DNA of 64,000 nt from Schizosaccharomyces osmophilus (lineage: Eukaryota; Ascomycota; Schizosaccharomycetes; Schizosaccharomycetales; Schizosaccharomycetaceae). The DNA is taken from NCBI RefSeq assembly GCF_027921745.1, contig NC_079238.1:496001-560000 (forward strand). The letters run 5' to 3'. The stretch's first letter is position 1; each line of letters begins with the position of its first letter. This document shows positions 1 through 10,031 of the stretch, one piece after another. Below the pieces are notes generated by a model that was given only the letters and a program-made list of their open reading frames with translations, was not told where the DNA came from and searched no databases. The translations under genes were made by a program, and so were the position numbers.

Positions 1-732
1 GGATTCAGCAACCTTTTGATCATCTTCCATTTTGCTTCTCGAAACCGCCAACGCAAGTATAGCATAAAACGATACCAACCATACACCCTTTGTGTGGTTT
101 GGATCCACATATAATTTGTGTAGTTCGGCCATAAAGTCATTTTCGTAAAATATCGGCCACCAACAGTTAATATAGCGAAAGTACCACTGAATGCGAGCAA
201 CAGCCCATTCATGCTCAGGTACATCAGGAAAGTCCTTATCCCAACTAGGGAAAGAATGAGCAAACAAGTCATCAATATTTGTATCTGAAGGAGATAATTT
301 GAATAGCTTGGAATATTCCTGTAATTTATTATCAACTAATGAGCTAGCGTCTCGAATTTGGGATATCAATGAGGGAAAATCCCGAGTTCGGAATCTACTA
401 GGCGGCTTATAAGAATCCTCAGCAAGGTTCAACAACCTGTCCAGCTTATCCTCAACATTTCGAAGGCGAACATGAAGTGAATAATTATCCTTTGTATCAG
501 GAGATGCGCTAACATCGTAACTAGGACTATCCTCCGATTCAAGTGAAGGCAGCCGAGTCTTCGCTTGTGCATCATTTTTCATTTTGAGACTATACCGCTT
601 CAGTCTCTTTGAATAGTGACATACTTCATTGTAGACCAAACAATTTTGACACCTGGGAAGCTCACGATTACATCGAATCTTTTTCCTCCGGCAAAAGTCA
701 CAAGCTTTCTTGGGTTTTTCGACGCCGTCCAT
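1..732 (-). CDS. Zn2Cys6 transcription factor, N-terminal 244 residues (cut by window edge)
   Basis: Reading leftward from the ATG at 732-730, an open frame runs off the window with no stop, so only the N-terminal 244 residues are present. Cysteines at 11, 14, 21, 28, 31 and 38 give C-x2-C-x6-C-x6-C-x2-C-x6-C, the fungal binuclear zinc cluster that binds CGG-type half sites. A basic linker follows (about 40-52), then an acidic stretch and a possible short coiled coil (about 85-105). The last third, rich in Trp, Tyr and Phe, resembles the start of the fungal-specific regulatory domain. The factor is expected to be nuclear. Its target is unknown; the neighbours ach1 and an ALAS-like gene are candidates only by position. 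The family is clear, the orthologue is not. Confidence 0.9.
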   Translation of the reverse strand, partial: MDGVEKPKKACDFCRRKKIRCNRELPRCQNCLVYNEVCHYSKRLKRYSLKMKNDAQAKTRLPSLESEDSPSYDVSASPDTKDNYSLHVRLRNVEDKLDRLLNLAEDSYKPPSRFRTRDFPSLISQIRDASSLVDNKLQEYSKLFKLSPSDTNIDDLFAHSFPSWDKDFPDVPEHEWAVARIQWYFRYINCWWPIFYENDFMAELHKLYVDPNHTKGVWLVSFYAILALAVSRSKMEDDQKVAES

Positions 733-1298
733 CTGTGAGTTTGCAATTGTTTTATTCTCTACAATTGAGATTCCAATGAATCTAATTCTTAAAATCTAAG
801 AGAACATACGCTAAAGTGTTTCGTTCGGTAGTGTATGGGTATTAGTAAAATTTCGTGAACATTTAGCAAATCGTAATATGAAGATTAATGTTCAGAAGCA
901 AGGAAACGTAGGTAAATTCATTAAATATTCTAATTAATTTGAATATCGATCATATATAAAATTTTTCAATAATAAACACAAGGGCCTTCCAACAAAAACA
1001 AGAAATGTACTTGGAAGGACACCCTAAATTACTCAAACTGAATGAGAGAACCAAAAAGCATAAAGAAGATTATAAGTTTTATTAATTTTGGTCATTCATG
1101 TACTCAACCATGCTACGGCATTCTTAAAGATGGCAAAGAAAGCAAATCATTCTAATATTTCATGGACCATGAAATCTAAGCTTTTGATATTTTCCTCTAT
1201 TCTTGTTCAATTTCTTTTGATCAAAGCGAATTGTATCATAATGAACCGTGCATGTCAACAAAGATCATTGCAGGGGAATTCCCAGGTCGCCGACACGC
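733..1298. other. Intergenic: promoter of the Zn2Cys6 gene and 3' flank of ach1
   Basis: AT-rich spacer between two leftward genes. It should hold the ach1 3' processing signals (low end at the right) and the promoter of the zinc-cluster gene. A TATA-like run on the minus strand lies near 953-962. Two short plus-strand frames here have no family features. Confidence 0.6.
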
Positions 1299-2864
1299 TT
1301 ACCAAGATGAAACCTTCATGCTTCCTTTTTCAAGAAAAGACGTATGCATATTAAATGCTTTATCCAAAAGGACGGGCTCGTGCCCCATCTTTCTTTTTAG
1401 ACAAGCAGATTCTGCCAAAGTAAAATAATCCATCAGGATGGGACGGTAAACAGGATGAGCACAATTTTTGATGACTTTTATTGCTCTTTCTCTCGGGGAG
1501 AGACCACGAAGGTCTGCTAACCCTTGTTCCGTGACGACAATATCAATATCATGTTCTGTATGATCGACGTGTGTCACTTTAGGAACTATGGTAGAGATAC
1601 CGGTTGGATCTGTCTTGGACGGTCTTACAGAGGGAGTGTGCATAATGCTAAGCTTTGCATTTCTCATAAAATCTCCAGAACCTCCAATGCCGTTGAGCAT
1701 CCGACTTCCCATTACACAGGTACTGTTCACATGCCCGTACAAGTCCACTTCCACAGGGGTATTCAGCGAAATGCATCCCAAACGTCGAATTATCTCTGGG
1801 CTATTGGTGATTGCTTGAGGACGGAGAGTCACTCGTTCTTTGTAAAAGTCCCACTCTCTGTAAAAGTTTTCCAGTTCTTGGGGTGAGAAACGAAGAGACA
1901 TGGACGATGCGTACTGAACAGTGCCTGACTTTAGCAAATCCAAAAACGCATCTTGTAAAACTTCAGTCCAAACTTGAAGATTTCGGAAAGAAGAATTACC
2001 AAGCCCTTCGACAACGGAGTTTGCAATGGCACCGATGCCAGATTGGATTGGATGTAAATTATTTGGAAGCCTTCCCCGATGAGTTTCGTGCTTAAAGAAG
2101 TCTATAATATGATGCGAAATTGATTTGGTAGAGCTATTTCCTGGCTCTGTACGAGTTGGAAATTTCCCATGAGATCCCTCAACGATTCCCACAACCTTCC
2201 TAGGATCCAGAGGAATTGCCGTTTTTCCAATTCTGTCTTTAGAAGTACAGACGTTCAGCGGTCTTCGGTAGGGAGGCGAAGTAGGTACGTATAAGTCATG
2301 GATTCCCTGAAGCGAAGGACTATTGGTATTCATTTCGACAATTACCTTTTCAGCTGCTTGGATAAGTTCAGGTGTCACACCTACCGAAGCTCCTGGAACG
2401 AGATCTCCTTCTTCTGTGATCTCTGTAGCTTCTACAATTGCTATATTCAAAGACTGAGGCTTTCCATCCTTTGCACCCAGATGTCCAGATGTCAGCTGCT
2501 CCGCGAAATCTATAAGGGAGTGATCATGAAAATCGATCTTTCCATTGTTTAGACCTTTGTTGATTGATTTGCTTACTTGGTAAGGCGATCTGCTGCGGAC
2601 CATACCTAGTTCAGACAAAGCCAATTCTGTAACTGTACCTCCAGACGAGCATACTCGTAAATCAAACACGGGTCTAGCAAATGATCCATTTGATCTGACC
2701 TCGTTGATCACTGGCTCTAATGACTGCAAAGGATAATCAACTCCAGTAAATCCTGACCAGCCAATCGTCTGGTGACCTTGGAAGTTTGAAAGCAAACTAG
2801 AGGGCTCTATGATTTTGTTCCGCAAATATTTACATCGAACCCGAGACAATAATTTTGAGGACAT
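1299..2864 (-). CDS. ach1: Acetyl-CoA hydrolase / acetate CoA-transferase, mitochondrial
   Basis: 521 residues, close to the usual length of fungal Ach1. The family transfers CoA between acetate and other short acids (mainly succinyl-CoA) and detoxifies mitochondrial acetate. The N-terminus has several Arg/Lys, few acids and no early Glu, consistent with a mitochondrial presequence. The family I CoA-transferase segment IQSGIGAIANSVVEGLG lies at about 273-289, followed by the conserved WTEVLQD element; Glu301 in it is the likely catalytic glutamate that forms the CoA thioester. A conserved C-terminal block with TEQGLADLRGLSPRERA is also present. The gene is divergent from the ALAS-like gene on a shared 514-base promoter region. 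No intron is needed. Confidence 0.93.
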   Translation of the reverse strand: MSSKLLSRVRCKYLRNKIIEPSSLLSNFQGHQTIGWSGFTGVDYPLQSLEPVINEVRSNGSFARPVFDLRVCSSGGTVTELALSELGMVRSRSPYQVSKSINKGLNNGKIDFHDHSLIDFAEQLTSGHLGAKDGKPQSLNIAIVEATEITEEGDLVPGASVGVTPELIQAAEKVIVEMNTNSPSLQGIHDLYVPTSPPYRRPLNVCTSKDRIGKTAIPLDPRKVVGIVEGSHGKFPTRTEPGNSSTKSISHHIIDFFKHETHRGRLPNNLHPIQSGIGAIANSVVEGLGNSSFRNLQVWTEVLQDAFLDLLKSGTVQYASSMSLRFSPQELENFYREWDFYKERVTLRPQAITNSPEIIRRLGCISLNTPVEVDLYGHVNSTCVMGSRMLNGIGGSGDFMRNAKLSIMHTPSVRPSKTDPTGISTIVPKVTHVDHTEHDIDIVVTEQGLADLRGLSPRERAIKVIKNCAHPVYRPILMDYFTLAESACLKRKMGHEPVLLDKAFNMHTSFLEKGSMKVSSW

Positions 2865-3378
2865 GAAGCAACTTTAAAGTAGCTTGAAACTAAAAAAAGA
2901 AAGAAAAAGAAAAAGAAATGTTACAATTTTTGCCATTTCTCGCGTTGCAGCTTAAAGCACAAAAAGATCTCACCTATTGTTGGGCATCTCTTCTAAGATT
3001 TCACTCGATCTCTGTCTAGTGTGAAGTCTCTCCTCTTGGCGTTTGTTTTTCTTCAGCAAATAAGAAAGGAATATGTAACTTTGGGAACCTGTTGGTAAAT
3101 ACCCAAACAGTTTCGGCTGTTAAAAACCGAAAGCCAAGAAAATTATCTCTCTTTTTATTTGAAGGACGCTTTTTGCTGTGTTTTCGAGCCCGTGCTACAT
3201 TCTACTTATTTACATTGGCCTTCAGGAAGGAATTCTTGAACAAAAGTTGTTGTAAGCGAAAGATCAAAAGCGTCGTCAAAAGTTGACCATTGGAATTGTG
3301 AAAAACTCTCACGGGTCGAGTTGTACATCTTGAGGTTCTCAGAAAACTTTAGTTTATTTCGAATATACTCTCATTAGA
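2865..3378. promoter_or_regulatory. Divergent promoter region, ach1 (left) / ALAS-like gene (right)
   Basis: The only space between two divergent starts. A CCAAT box on the minus strand (ATTGG at 3289-3293) lies 90 bases before the ALAS-like start; CCAAT is the target of the Php complex, which controls respiratory and iron-linked genes in S. pombe. A purine-rich run lies just inside the ach1 side (about 2892-2915). No experimentally supported TSS. Confidence 0.5.
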
Positions 3379-4749
3379 ATGATCTTGTGGGCGAACAGCA
3401 TCAAAGCTCAAAGGTCAAGGATCGGTACTTTACCGTTTCAGCAGTTTTTAAAGTCGTTTGCAAGCGACTCAAGATTGGGGTTCAATTATGATGCTGCATT
3501 CCAAGGAGAAATTCAAAAAAGAAAAGATACCAGTACTTATAGAGTGTTAAGTAACATTAATCATGTTATCAATCACCAAGGCCCTAAGGCATACACGAAT
3601 GATCACAGAAAGGTAATCGATGTCTGGTGCAGTAATGACTACTTGGGAATGCGGATGAACAACGAAATTTCTAGTGCTATCCACTCGTTTGTCGATAGGT
3701 ACGGTGTTTCTTCAACCGGCTCCAGGAACATTGCCGGGCATAACCAAGTCTTTGTCGACTTGGAGAACTCTTTGGCGAATCTTCATCGAAAGGAAGCTTG
3801 TCTCGTTTTCAACAGTGGTTATGTTGCCAATGACACTACACTCGCTACCCTGGCACAAAAGCTTCCTGGTTGCGTTTTCTTCAGTGATGAGCTAAATCAC
3901 GCCTCCATGATTCAAGGAATTCGAAACGGGAAAGCGGCCAAAGTTATATTTAAGCACAATGATATACAGGATTTGGAAGAAAAACTAAGTAGATACCCTC
4001 AGAAAACTCCTAAAGTCATTGCCTTTGAGTCCATTTACAGCATGAATGGTGATATTGCTCCTATTGAATCCATATGCAGGTTGGCAAAGCAGTATGGTGC
4101 ATTGACATACCTCGACGAGGTTCACGCCGTTGGAATGTATGGAGAACGGGGCGCTGGCGTTACTGCTGCACTGAACATTTCAGATCAAGTAGATGTTATT
4201 ACTGGTTCTTTGGCGAAATCTTATTCAGCGACAGGTGGGTATGCAGCGGGGTCTTCTGCCTTTGTTGATTTCATACGTTCTTTTTGCCCTGGATTCATTT
4301 ACACTTCTAGTCTTCCTCCTCATGATATCGCTGCTGCTTTGACATCTGTGGAGTATCTAAAATCTTCAGACAAGGAAAGAGCCCTTCAAAAGTCTGCCGT
4401 CCGTAAATTAAAAGATGCTCTAAGCGATTCTGGAATCCCTTTCCTTTCCAACCAATCTCATATTGTCCCCATTATGGTTGGGCACCCAGAGTATGGAAGA
4501 TTGATTAGTAGGGATCTTATAAAGGATTACAACATTTATCTCCATCATATTAATTATCCTACTGTTGCAAAGGGAACAGAACGTTTGAGAGTAACGCCTA
4601 CACCTCTACATAATGATGAGGCTATTTTGAAGCACTTTATAAGTGCCCTGAAAGAACTATGGAAAAAATACGATTTGCATGGTATTGATCATTGGAAAGC
4701 AAATGGATTCTCTGTCAATGACCCATGCCACTTTCCTCTTGTAGCATAA
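3379..4749 (+). CDS. hem1: 5-aminolevulinate synthase-like protein, short form
   Basis: 456 residues of the PLP-dependent alpha-oxoamine synthase family. ALAS condenses glycine with succinyl-CoA in mitochondria, the first step of haem synthesis. ALAS rather than KBL/BioF hallmarks are present: CSNDYLGM (84-91), GYVANDTTLATL (147-158), LNHASM (172-177), DEVHAVGMYG (246-255), YTSSLPP (308-314) and INYPTVAKGTERLRVTPTPLH (391-411). The PLP lysine is Lys280. Two oddities: the loop round it reads GSLAKSYSATGGY where the family usually has GTLGKAFGxxGGY, and the N-terminal extension is short, whereas fungal ALAS is typically about 550 residues with Cys-Pro haem-regulatory motifs in the presequence; the only CP here (303-304) is internal. 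It could be the main haem enzyme or a divergent paralogue. The start is the first ATG in a long open frame. Confidence 0.85.
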   Translation: MILWANSIKAQRSRIGTLPFQQFLKSFASDSRLGFNYDAAFQGEIQKRKDTSTYRVLSNINHVINHQGPKAYTNDHRKVIDVWCSNDYLGMRMNNEISSAIHSFVDRYGVSSTGSRNIAGHNQVFVDLENSLANLHRKEACLVFNSGYVANDTTLATLAQKLPGCVFFSDELNHASMIQGIRNGKAAKVIFKHNDIQDLEEKLSRYPQKTPKVIAFESIYSMNGDIAPIESICRLAKQYGALTYLDEVHAVGMYGERGAGVTAALNISDQVDVITGSLAKSYSATGGYAAGSSAFVDFIRSFCPGFIYTSSLPPHDIAAALTSVEYLKSSDKERALQKSAVRKLKDALSDSGIPFLSNQSHIVPIMVGHPEYGRLISRDLIKDYNIYLHHINYPTVAKGTERLRVTPTPLHNDEAILKHFISALKELWKKYDLHGIDHWKANGFSVNDPCHFPLVA

Positions 4750-5197
4750 AATTTTAGTATGACAAGCTAGAATGAATTTGATTTACCTTTTGTAAGAAAT
4801 GTAGTACCCATCGATTTTCTTCTTTTTTTCAATTGAAACTATAGATCTCAACTATTGTATGCCAAGCAGTTTATAAAATTGATTGAAATTTATTGAAAGC
4901 GAAACCATGGATGTTCGCTTCTCTGCTTGTCGTACACTCTGATATGCATAAGCTCAAAGCAAGCTTACCAGTGTTAAGACAGCCGAGGTGTCTATGCTTG
5001 TTTTGAATCCTTTCCGCTCAGCTACTAAAACATTGAATACAAATTGAATACAAACTAAAAAAGAAAGCGAAAACTGCATATAAAGTAGATAGAAAAAAAA
5101 AAAAAATAAAGGCTCATTATGGTGTGCCTATATATTCGTCTATGATGAAAAAAGTAAAACAAAAAAGGGTTTCATATCTATGTTAGCATGAGAAGAA
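4750..5197. terminator. Convergent 3' region between the ALAS-like gene and cao1
   Basis: AT-rich spacer between two converging stops. An A-tract followed by an AATAAA-like hexamer lies near 5091-5110, and T-rich runs lie near 4820-4830. No gene is seen. Confidence 0.55.
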
Positions 5198-7327
5198 TTA
5201 TTCATGACAGCTGTGACAGTCCTTCTTTTGTTCATTTTGGTGATCAAAGTAGGGTTCACCAAATGCGAGTCTAGAAGTTGCATCTGTAAGACTTTTTAGT
5301 AAGTCTTGGCCACGGTGAGAAGATTTTTCTTGGTCAGCCTTCACTTTGGAGGTCAATACGTTACGGGATGGAGGAACGTCCAAAGCGGGATTGCGGAGGA
5401 AGAAGTTTCTAGGACGTAAAAGAAGACTGATGGGCTCAGCAGGCATTACAGGGAAGTCTTCAGGTGCGGGAAAGTGGGTAATACCAAAGGTGTGCCAAAC
5501 GACAATATCACTGTTTTCTACATTTCCATCTTGGTTCTCTTCGATCCATTCGGGCAAGCCCTTGGAAGGCTCACCAGAGGTTTGAGGAACGTAGTCACCG
5601 GCGGGATAGAGTTGGCCATCCTTGTAAGGGGTGACATGCATATGATGACGGGCAAAGCCAGCTCGATTGGAGACCAAGGAGCCAGGACGAGCCAGCAATG
5701 GAGGGACTTCACGAGAGACAAGCTTGTAGGAGACGGGCTTTTTGGAGTAAGGATGCAATTTGTTGGGGTTGCAAATCTCCCAAGTACGGGAGGTAGTACC
5801 ATCATAGTCGCTGATGGCTTCTTTGACGGTCTTGGCGACGGTACGTTTATTGGTAAAGGCATTACCGTAGTAGTTTTCTTTGGATCCGGGAAGACCGTCA
5901 CCACTAACGGCATCATTAACGGCGACCGAGTTATCCAAACCATCGACCATGGGGTTGAGACGAAGGCAAAACAAGTGTTGATGATTGTGAGCATTGACTT
6001 GGGGATAGACTTGTGTGCCCCATCCATTGGTGTCCTCGTCTGGATTCATGGCATAAGTATTGAGGATACCAGTAAGTTTGAGTTGGCATTCAATGACACC
6101 GTCCATGTGGAAGGTCCAATAGATCATGTACTCATAGTTGGCAGCAGTGAAAATCTGGGAAACGACGAGCTTGATACCACGGGTGGAGATGGTAGTTTGA
6201 AACTGATCACGGAAATCGGAGTGTTTGAAGAGGACGCCATCGTCTTCTTCGTGGATGCAAATGGCATTCTTTACATGCTGGACTTCACCGGTATGGCGAA
6301 CGAAATGGGCGTCCAAATAATGAATGACACCCTTGCAATCGCAGCCCAAGGCTAAAGGATTGGTAAGGAAGCCGGCACCGTATTCACCCAAGTCAAAAGC
6401 ATGCTTGCGTTGATGGGGATGTTCTGGGTTGCCGTAAGGGACAACCATTTCAGCAAGGGACATGCGATAGAAAAGAGGGCGAACGTTGCCATGGTCGTTG
6501 TAGGTGATATCGGACAAGACAATACCTTCACGGTAGTTGAAGCCAATGTGGAAACGGAAGTTTTGCCATTCAATGTAACGTCCTTTGAGGGTAAAGTTGA
6601 CTCCCTGGGGTTGGGCAATGGCGATGGGCTTGACTTCGCGCATCTTGCCATACTCCTCTTCGGCATCTTTCTGGTTGAAATTGGAGTGCTTATGCTTGGA
6701 TAAGGGTCTGCGGACAGAGGGAATGTCAATAGCAATGACCTTTTTGGCATCGGGGTCGATGACGGGGCAAAAGTCGAGAGGATGGGAGTATTGGGAATCG
6801 TCTTCGTTGGATCGATAGTACATGAGGGCTTGTTGAAGACGACGGCTACTGCCAAATCGCTCATCATAACCAATGGTCCAAGGATCACAATACACGTGGT
6901 CGATTTCATCAGCGGGGACACCGGACAAAATGCATTGTTCTTGAATCTTGGGATCATTGCGAACAACCGATTCGGTTTGTTCCATGGTATCGGCGGTAAT
7001 GATGGGACAAACACCAGTCATGTGTTGCCAATCCAAGATGGATCGTTTGGTCAAATTGACTTTGCCCTCTACGAGTCCTGAAACATCAGCTTCCAAAACC
7101 ACGACGAGTGCAATCCGATCGGGGCGAGGCTGTGCATTGGGATACTGCTTCCAGGCCAAATACTCGTACTTGGGAGGCTCGCTCAGGGTAATCACATTGA
7201 AGCTATACTTGTGCTCGGGGAAGGACTTGCGCACAAGCTCCACAGCCAGCTTTAATTCCTCTGGGCCCAGAGGGTCCATAGGATTTGAATAGTCATCATG
7301 GTGAGGTTGGGAAGGCAAGAGAGTCAT
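5198..7327 (-). CDS. cao1: Copper amine oxidase
   Basis: 709 residues, about the length of S. pombe Cao1. These quinoproteins oxidise primary amines to aldehyde, ammonia and hydrogen peroxide, letting yeast use amines as nitrogen; fungal forms are usually peroxisomal or cytosolic. Tyr398 in the NYEY motif (397-400) is the residue converted to topaquinone. Asp312 in FDLGEYGAG (311-319) is the catalytic base. Copper ligands are His449 and His451 (HQH) and His618 in THFPAPEDFPVMP. No signal peptide or intron is seen. The C-terminus has an unusual Cys/His pair cluster (CHSCHE) and no clear PTS1. The gene is divergent from an ammonium transporter on a GATA-motif-rich promoter, as expected for two nitrogen-source genes. 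A large antisense open frame over this gene is a coding shadow. Confidence 0.97.
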   Translation of the reverse strand: MTLLPSQPHHDDYSNPMDPLGPEELKLAVELVRKSFPEHKYSFNVITLSEPPKYEYLAWKQYPNAQPRPDRIALVVVLEADVSGLVEGKVNLTKRSILDWQHMTGVCPIITADTMEQTESVVRNDPKIQEQCILSGVPADEIDHVYCDPWTIGYDERFGSSRRLQQALMYYRSNEDDSQYSHPLDFCPVIDPDAKKVIAIDIPSVRRPLSKHKHSNFNQKDAEEEYGKMREVKPIAIAQPQGVNFTLKGRYIEWQNFRFHIGFNYREGIVLSDITYNDHGNVRPLFYRMSLAEMVVPYGNPEHPHQRKHAFDLGEYGAGFLTNPLALGCDCKGVIHYLDAHFVRHTGEVQHVKNAICIHEEDDGVLFKHSDFRDQFQTTISTRGIKLVVSQIFTAANYEYMIYWTFHMDGVIECQLKLTGILNTYAMNPDEDTNGWGTQVYPQVNAHNHQHLFCLRLNPMVDGLDNSVAVNDAVSGDGLPGSKENYYGNAFTNKRTVAKTVKEAISDYDGTTSRTWEICNPNKLHPYSKKPVSYKLVSREVPPLLARPGSLVSNRAGFARHHMHVTPYKDGQLYPAGDYVPQTSGEPSKGLPEWIEENQDGNVENSDIVVWHTFGITHFPAPEDFPVMPAEPISLLLRPRNFFLRNPALDVPPSRNVLTSKVKADQEKSSHRGQDLLKSLTDATSRLAFGEPYFDHQNEQKKDCHSCHE

Positions 7328-8459
7328 TCTAGCTAGCGGCGGGATCGACAGGAATCAATTCCAGTGGTGTACTGATCTCTTTTGGGAAACTTCTTTTGGA
7401 TTGGAAAATGCAAAAGAAAAGGAAAAAGAAAAACAAAGATGAAAATGGAATGAAACAAAAGAAACCAAAATAAACAAAAAACAAATAAGAATAGAAAAAA
7501 AAACCAATATTCTAAAACATAATTAGTATTCTTCATTCAAGTCATGTCTGTTCATGGGCATCACCACGGGCACCATCACATCGCGTCGTCGTCTCTTCTC
7601 TTTCATGGTGGTGCATCTCTCTCTCCCATACACCCACCCACACAATTCCAATGCCACTTCTCTACAGAATGCGTCTATTATGACTTGACTCAACTACCTA
7701 CAATGAATGACCACCTTGCTTACCTCTTCTATACTTACGAGACTTGTTTTTCTGCCTTTGTCCTGAACCGTACCTGCCTCTTTATATACCTTTGGGCTCT
7801 TGGACCCTTAGACCCTTGGACTCTTGCAATCTCCCCTCGTACTATCAGCATCTGAGCAGTCTGTGGTTATCATGCGAAATCATATCTAAGGTTCGATGCA
7901 TATACTATCTTGACCACTACATTTATCTTTTCATGAACCTTTTCTTCAACGTTCGTTATCGCTATGCTTTAATTGGGTTACCATTGCTTCGCCATGGCGA
8001 AGGATGGATTTAGGTTGATAAAACCCGAAGTGCGATAAACAAGGGTATCTGATGGAAACATTTCATCATGGATGCAAGGCTCAATACAAACAGTGACGGA
8101 GCTTGGAAAAGTTCTGTTCCATTATTGGGTTGTTTTGAAGGGTTTTCTATTCCATTGCAATTTGATGGTCTTTTGGTACTTTAATAAGTGACTTATGTCG
8201 AATAAAGGAATTGATAGTTTGTTTTGTTTTAGTAGAGATAAACGAGAAGTACGAAAACGAACTATATATACATGCATATGTAGAATTGAAAGGATTTCCA
8301 AAAGTGAAACGAAACAAAAAAGGAATCGGAAAAGGAAAAACGAATCAATTAGTAGGGAAGAACGAAAATCAAAGAATTGATAAAAAAAAGACGTACCCCC
8401 CTTTAGCGACACCAAACTCAAAGCACAAAGCACAAAGCACAAACCAACATTTACTCAAT
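7328..8459. promoter_or_regulatory. Divergent cao1 / ammonium transporter promoter with GATAA cluster
   Basis: 1.1 kb between two divergent nitrogen genes. GATAA, the core site of GATA factors, occurs at 8017-8021, 8034-8038 and 8237-8241 on the plus strand and at 7867-7871, 7923-7927 and 7956-7960 on the minus strand. A TATATATA run lies near 8262-8270, before the transporter start; no ATG follows it until 8460. Other low-complexity items are CAT/CAC repeats at about 7557-7580, imperfect CTTGGACCC repeats near 7799-7826 and three AAAGCAC repeats at about 8420-8440. Confidence 0.6.
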
Positions 8460-10031
8460 ATGAACCCTCCATGGAACTCGTCAACTGCTTCTGGTTCTCC
8501 TTTCTTGTTGTTTCGCCGAAATGCCAACTCTAGCATGACCGAGGCAAACGATCTCATGGCAAATACTTACTCGCCAGCCGATATGGCCTATGTCTTGCTT
8601 TGCTGTGTGGTCGTCTTTCTCGTCACCCCCGGTATCGCCCTCTTCTACGCCGGTATGACCCGGAAACGCTCTGCGCTTTCCATTCTCACCCAATCCTTCC
8701 TCGTCACTGCGGTCATCTTAGTTCAATGGTACCTTTTCGGCTACTCGCTGGCCGTGGCTCCTGGCTCTTCTTTTTATGGATCCCTTTCTCTTGGCGGCTT
8801 ACACAATGTTTGGTTCGACCCTTACATCCCCGGTTCCACCATTCCTGCCATCGTCTACTTTCCCTTTGGCGGCCTTTTCGCCGTCACCACTGCCCAACTT
8901 TTGATCGGCGCCATGGCCGAGCGAGGCCGTCTTGTTCCCTCGCTTGTCATCGCCTTTTTGTACATTACCTTCGTTTACTGTCCTCAAGCATATTGGACAT
9001 GGTCCTCCAAGGGTTGGCTTTTCACCATGGGTGCCTTGGACTTTGCCGGTGGTGGTCCCGTCCATATTTCTTCTGGGTTTGCTGCTCTCGCTTACTCATT
9101 CGTTTTGGGTCGCCGTCATGAACCTTCGTTTTCCGAAGACTCTACCAATTCCATTGACGGCGAATTTTCTTCTCAACACGTCGTCCAAGAAGACCCTTCT
9201 TCCCAATCTTGGATTTCCTCCACCATCGTCCCGTGGGGTTCTGTCCGATGGAAGGATTCTCTCGGCCGCGGCCATATTCCCAATTTTCCTGCCCATAATC
9301 CCACCATGGCCTACATCGGTGTCGTCTTCATTTGGTGTTCTTGGCTCACTTTTAATTCCGGAACCCTTCTTGCCATCAATCTTCGCACCGCTTACATTTT
9401 CGCAAACACCCTGATTTCCTCCAGCTTTGCTTGCGTCACCTGGACCGTTGTGGACTATATTCGCTATCGAAAGATATCCGTCCTTGGCGTTTCTGAAGGA
9501 GCCATTGCTGGCTTGGTTGGCATCACGCCTGGCTGTGGTCATGTTTATCCTTGGGGTGCCGCTGTGGCAGGTATTTTCACCGCCATTGTCTGTAACCTCC
9601 TCCACGATATTGGTAATTGGCTTGGCATTGATGAAACTCTTCGCGTCTTCAATTTACATGGAATCGGTGGTATTATGGGCTCCATTGTCTTGGGTGTTGT
9701 TGCCCATCCAAACGTCGCTGCTTCCGACGGTGCCACTGTTATCAAAGGCGGTTGGATCGTTCATCATTGGAAGCAAATGGGCTACCAGTTTGCCTCGTTT
9801 ACCTCCGTTGCTGTCTGGTCCTTTGTCGTCACTGCGGTCATTTGCCTGCTTGTCGACATGATCCCTGGATTGCAAATTCGGTGTACCCCCCAGGAAGAAG
9901 AACAGGGCATGGACTTTGTTGACTTAGTTGAACAAATTGATGAGAAAGCAGGCCCCTCGACCATCCGTGTCATTCAAGCGCAAGAGGTGCAGGAGTCCAT
10001 GGATACTTCTGTTACTAGCAAGAAACAATGA
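8460..10031 (+). CDS. amt3: Ammonium transporter (Amt/Mep family)
   Basis: 523 residues with about eleven hydrophobic membrane segments, the Amt/Mep/Rh fold, in the plasma membrane; it imports ammonium at low concentration. The family signature DFAGGGPVHISSGFAALAYS lies in the middle, and GMTRKRSALS follows the second segment. A hydrophilic loop of about 40 residues, rich in Ser/Glu, follows the signature. The C-terminal cytoplasmic tail ends acidic and Gln-rich. The frame stays open to 8211, but that upstream part is Lys/Glu-rich low complexity; ATG 8460 is the first ATG after the TATA run and gives the normal family length. Adjacent cao1 and MDR genes match the S. pombe SPAC2E1P3 order, hence the amt3 symbol; paralogy with amt1/amt2 is not excluded. 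Confidence 0.93.
   Translation: MNPPWNSSTASGSPFLLFRRNANSSMTEANDLMANTYSPADMAYVLLCCVVVFLVTPGIALFYAGMTRKRSALSILTQSFLVTAVILVQWYLFGYSLAVAPGSSFYGSLSLGGLHNVWFDPYIPGSTIPAIVYFPFGGLFAVTTAQLLIGAMAERGRLVPSLVIAFLYITFVYCPQAYWTWSSKGWLFTMGALDFAGGGPVHISSGFAALAYSFVLGRRHEPSFSEDSTNSIDGEFSSQHVVQEDPSSQSWISSTIVPWGSVRWKDSLGRGHIPNFPAHNPTMAYIGVVFIWCSWLTFNSGTLLAINLRTAYIFANTLISSSFACVTWTVVDYIRYRKISVLGVSEGAIAGLVGITPGCGHVYPWGAAVAGIFTAIVCNLLHDIGNWLGIDETLRVFNLHGIGGIMGSIVLGVVAHPNVAASDGATVIKGGWIVHHWKQMGYQFASFTSVAVWSFVVTAVICLLVDMIPGLQIRCTPQEEEQGMDFVDLVEQIDEKAGPSTIRVIQAQEVQESMDTSVTSKKQ

Noticed and set aside
5474-6355. 293-codon plus-strand frame inside cao1
   Set aside because: Antisense shadow; the minus strand carries an intact copper amine oxidase with all catalytic residues.
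8211-8459. N-terminal extension of the ammonium transporter
   Set aside because: Lys/Glu/Asn-rich low complexity lying before and across the TATA run; ATG 8460 gives the usual length.
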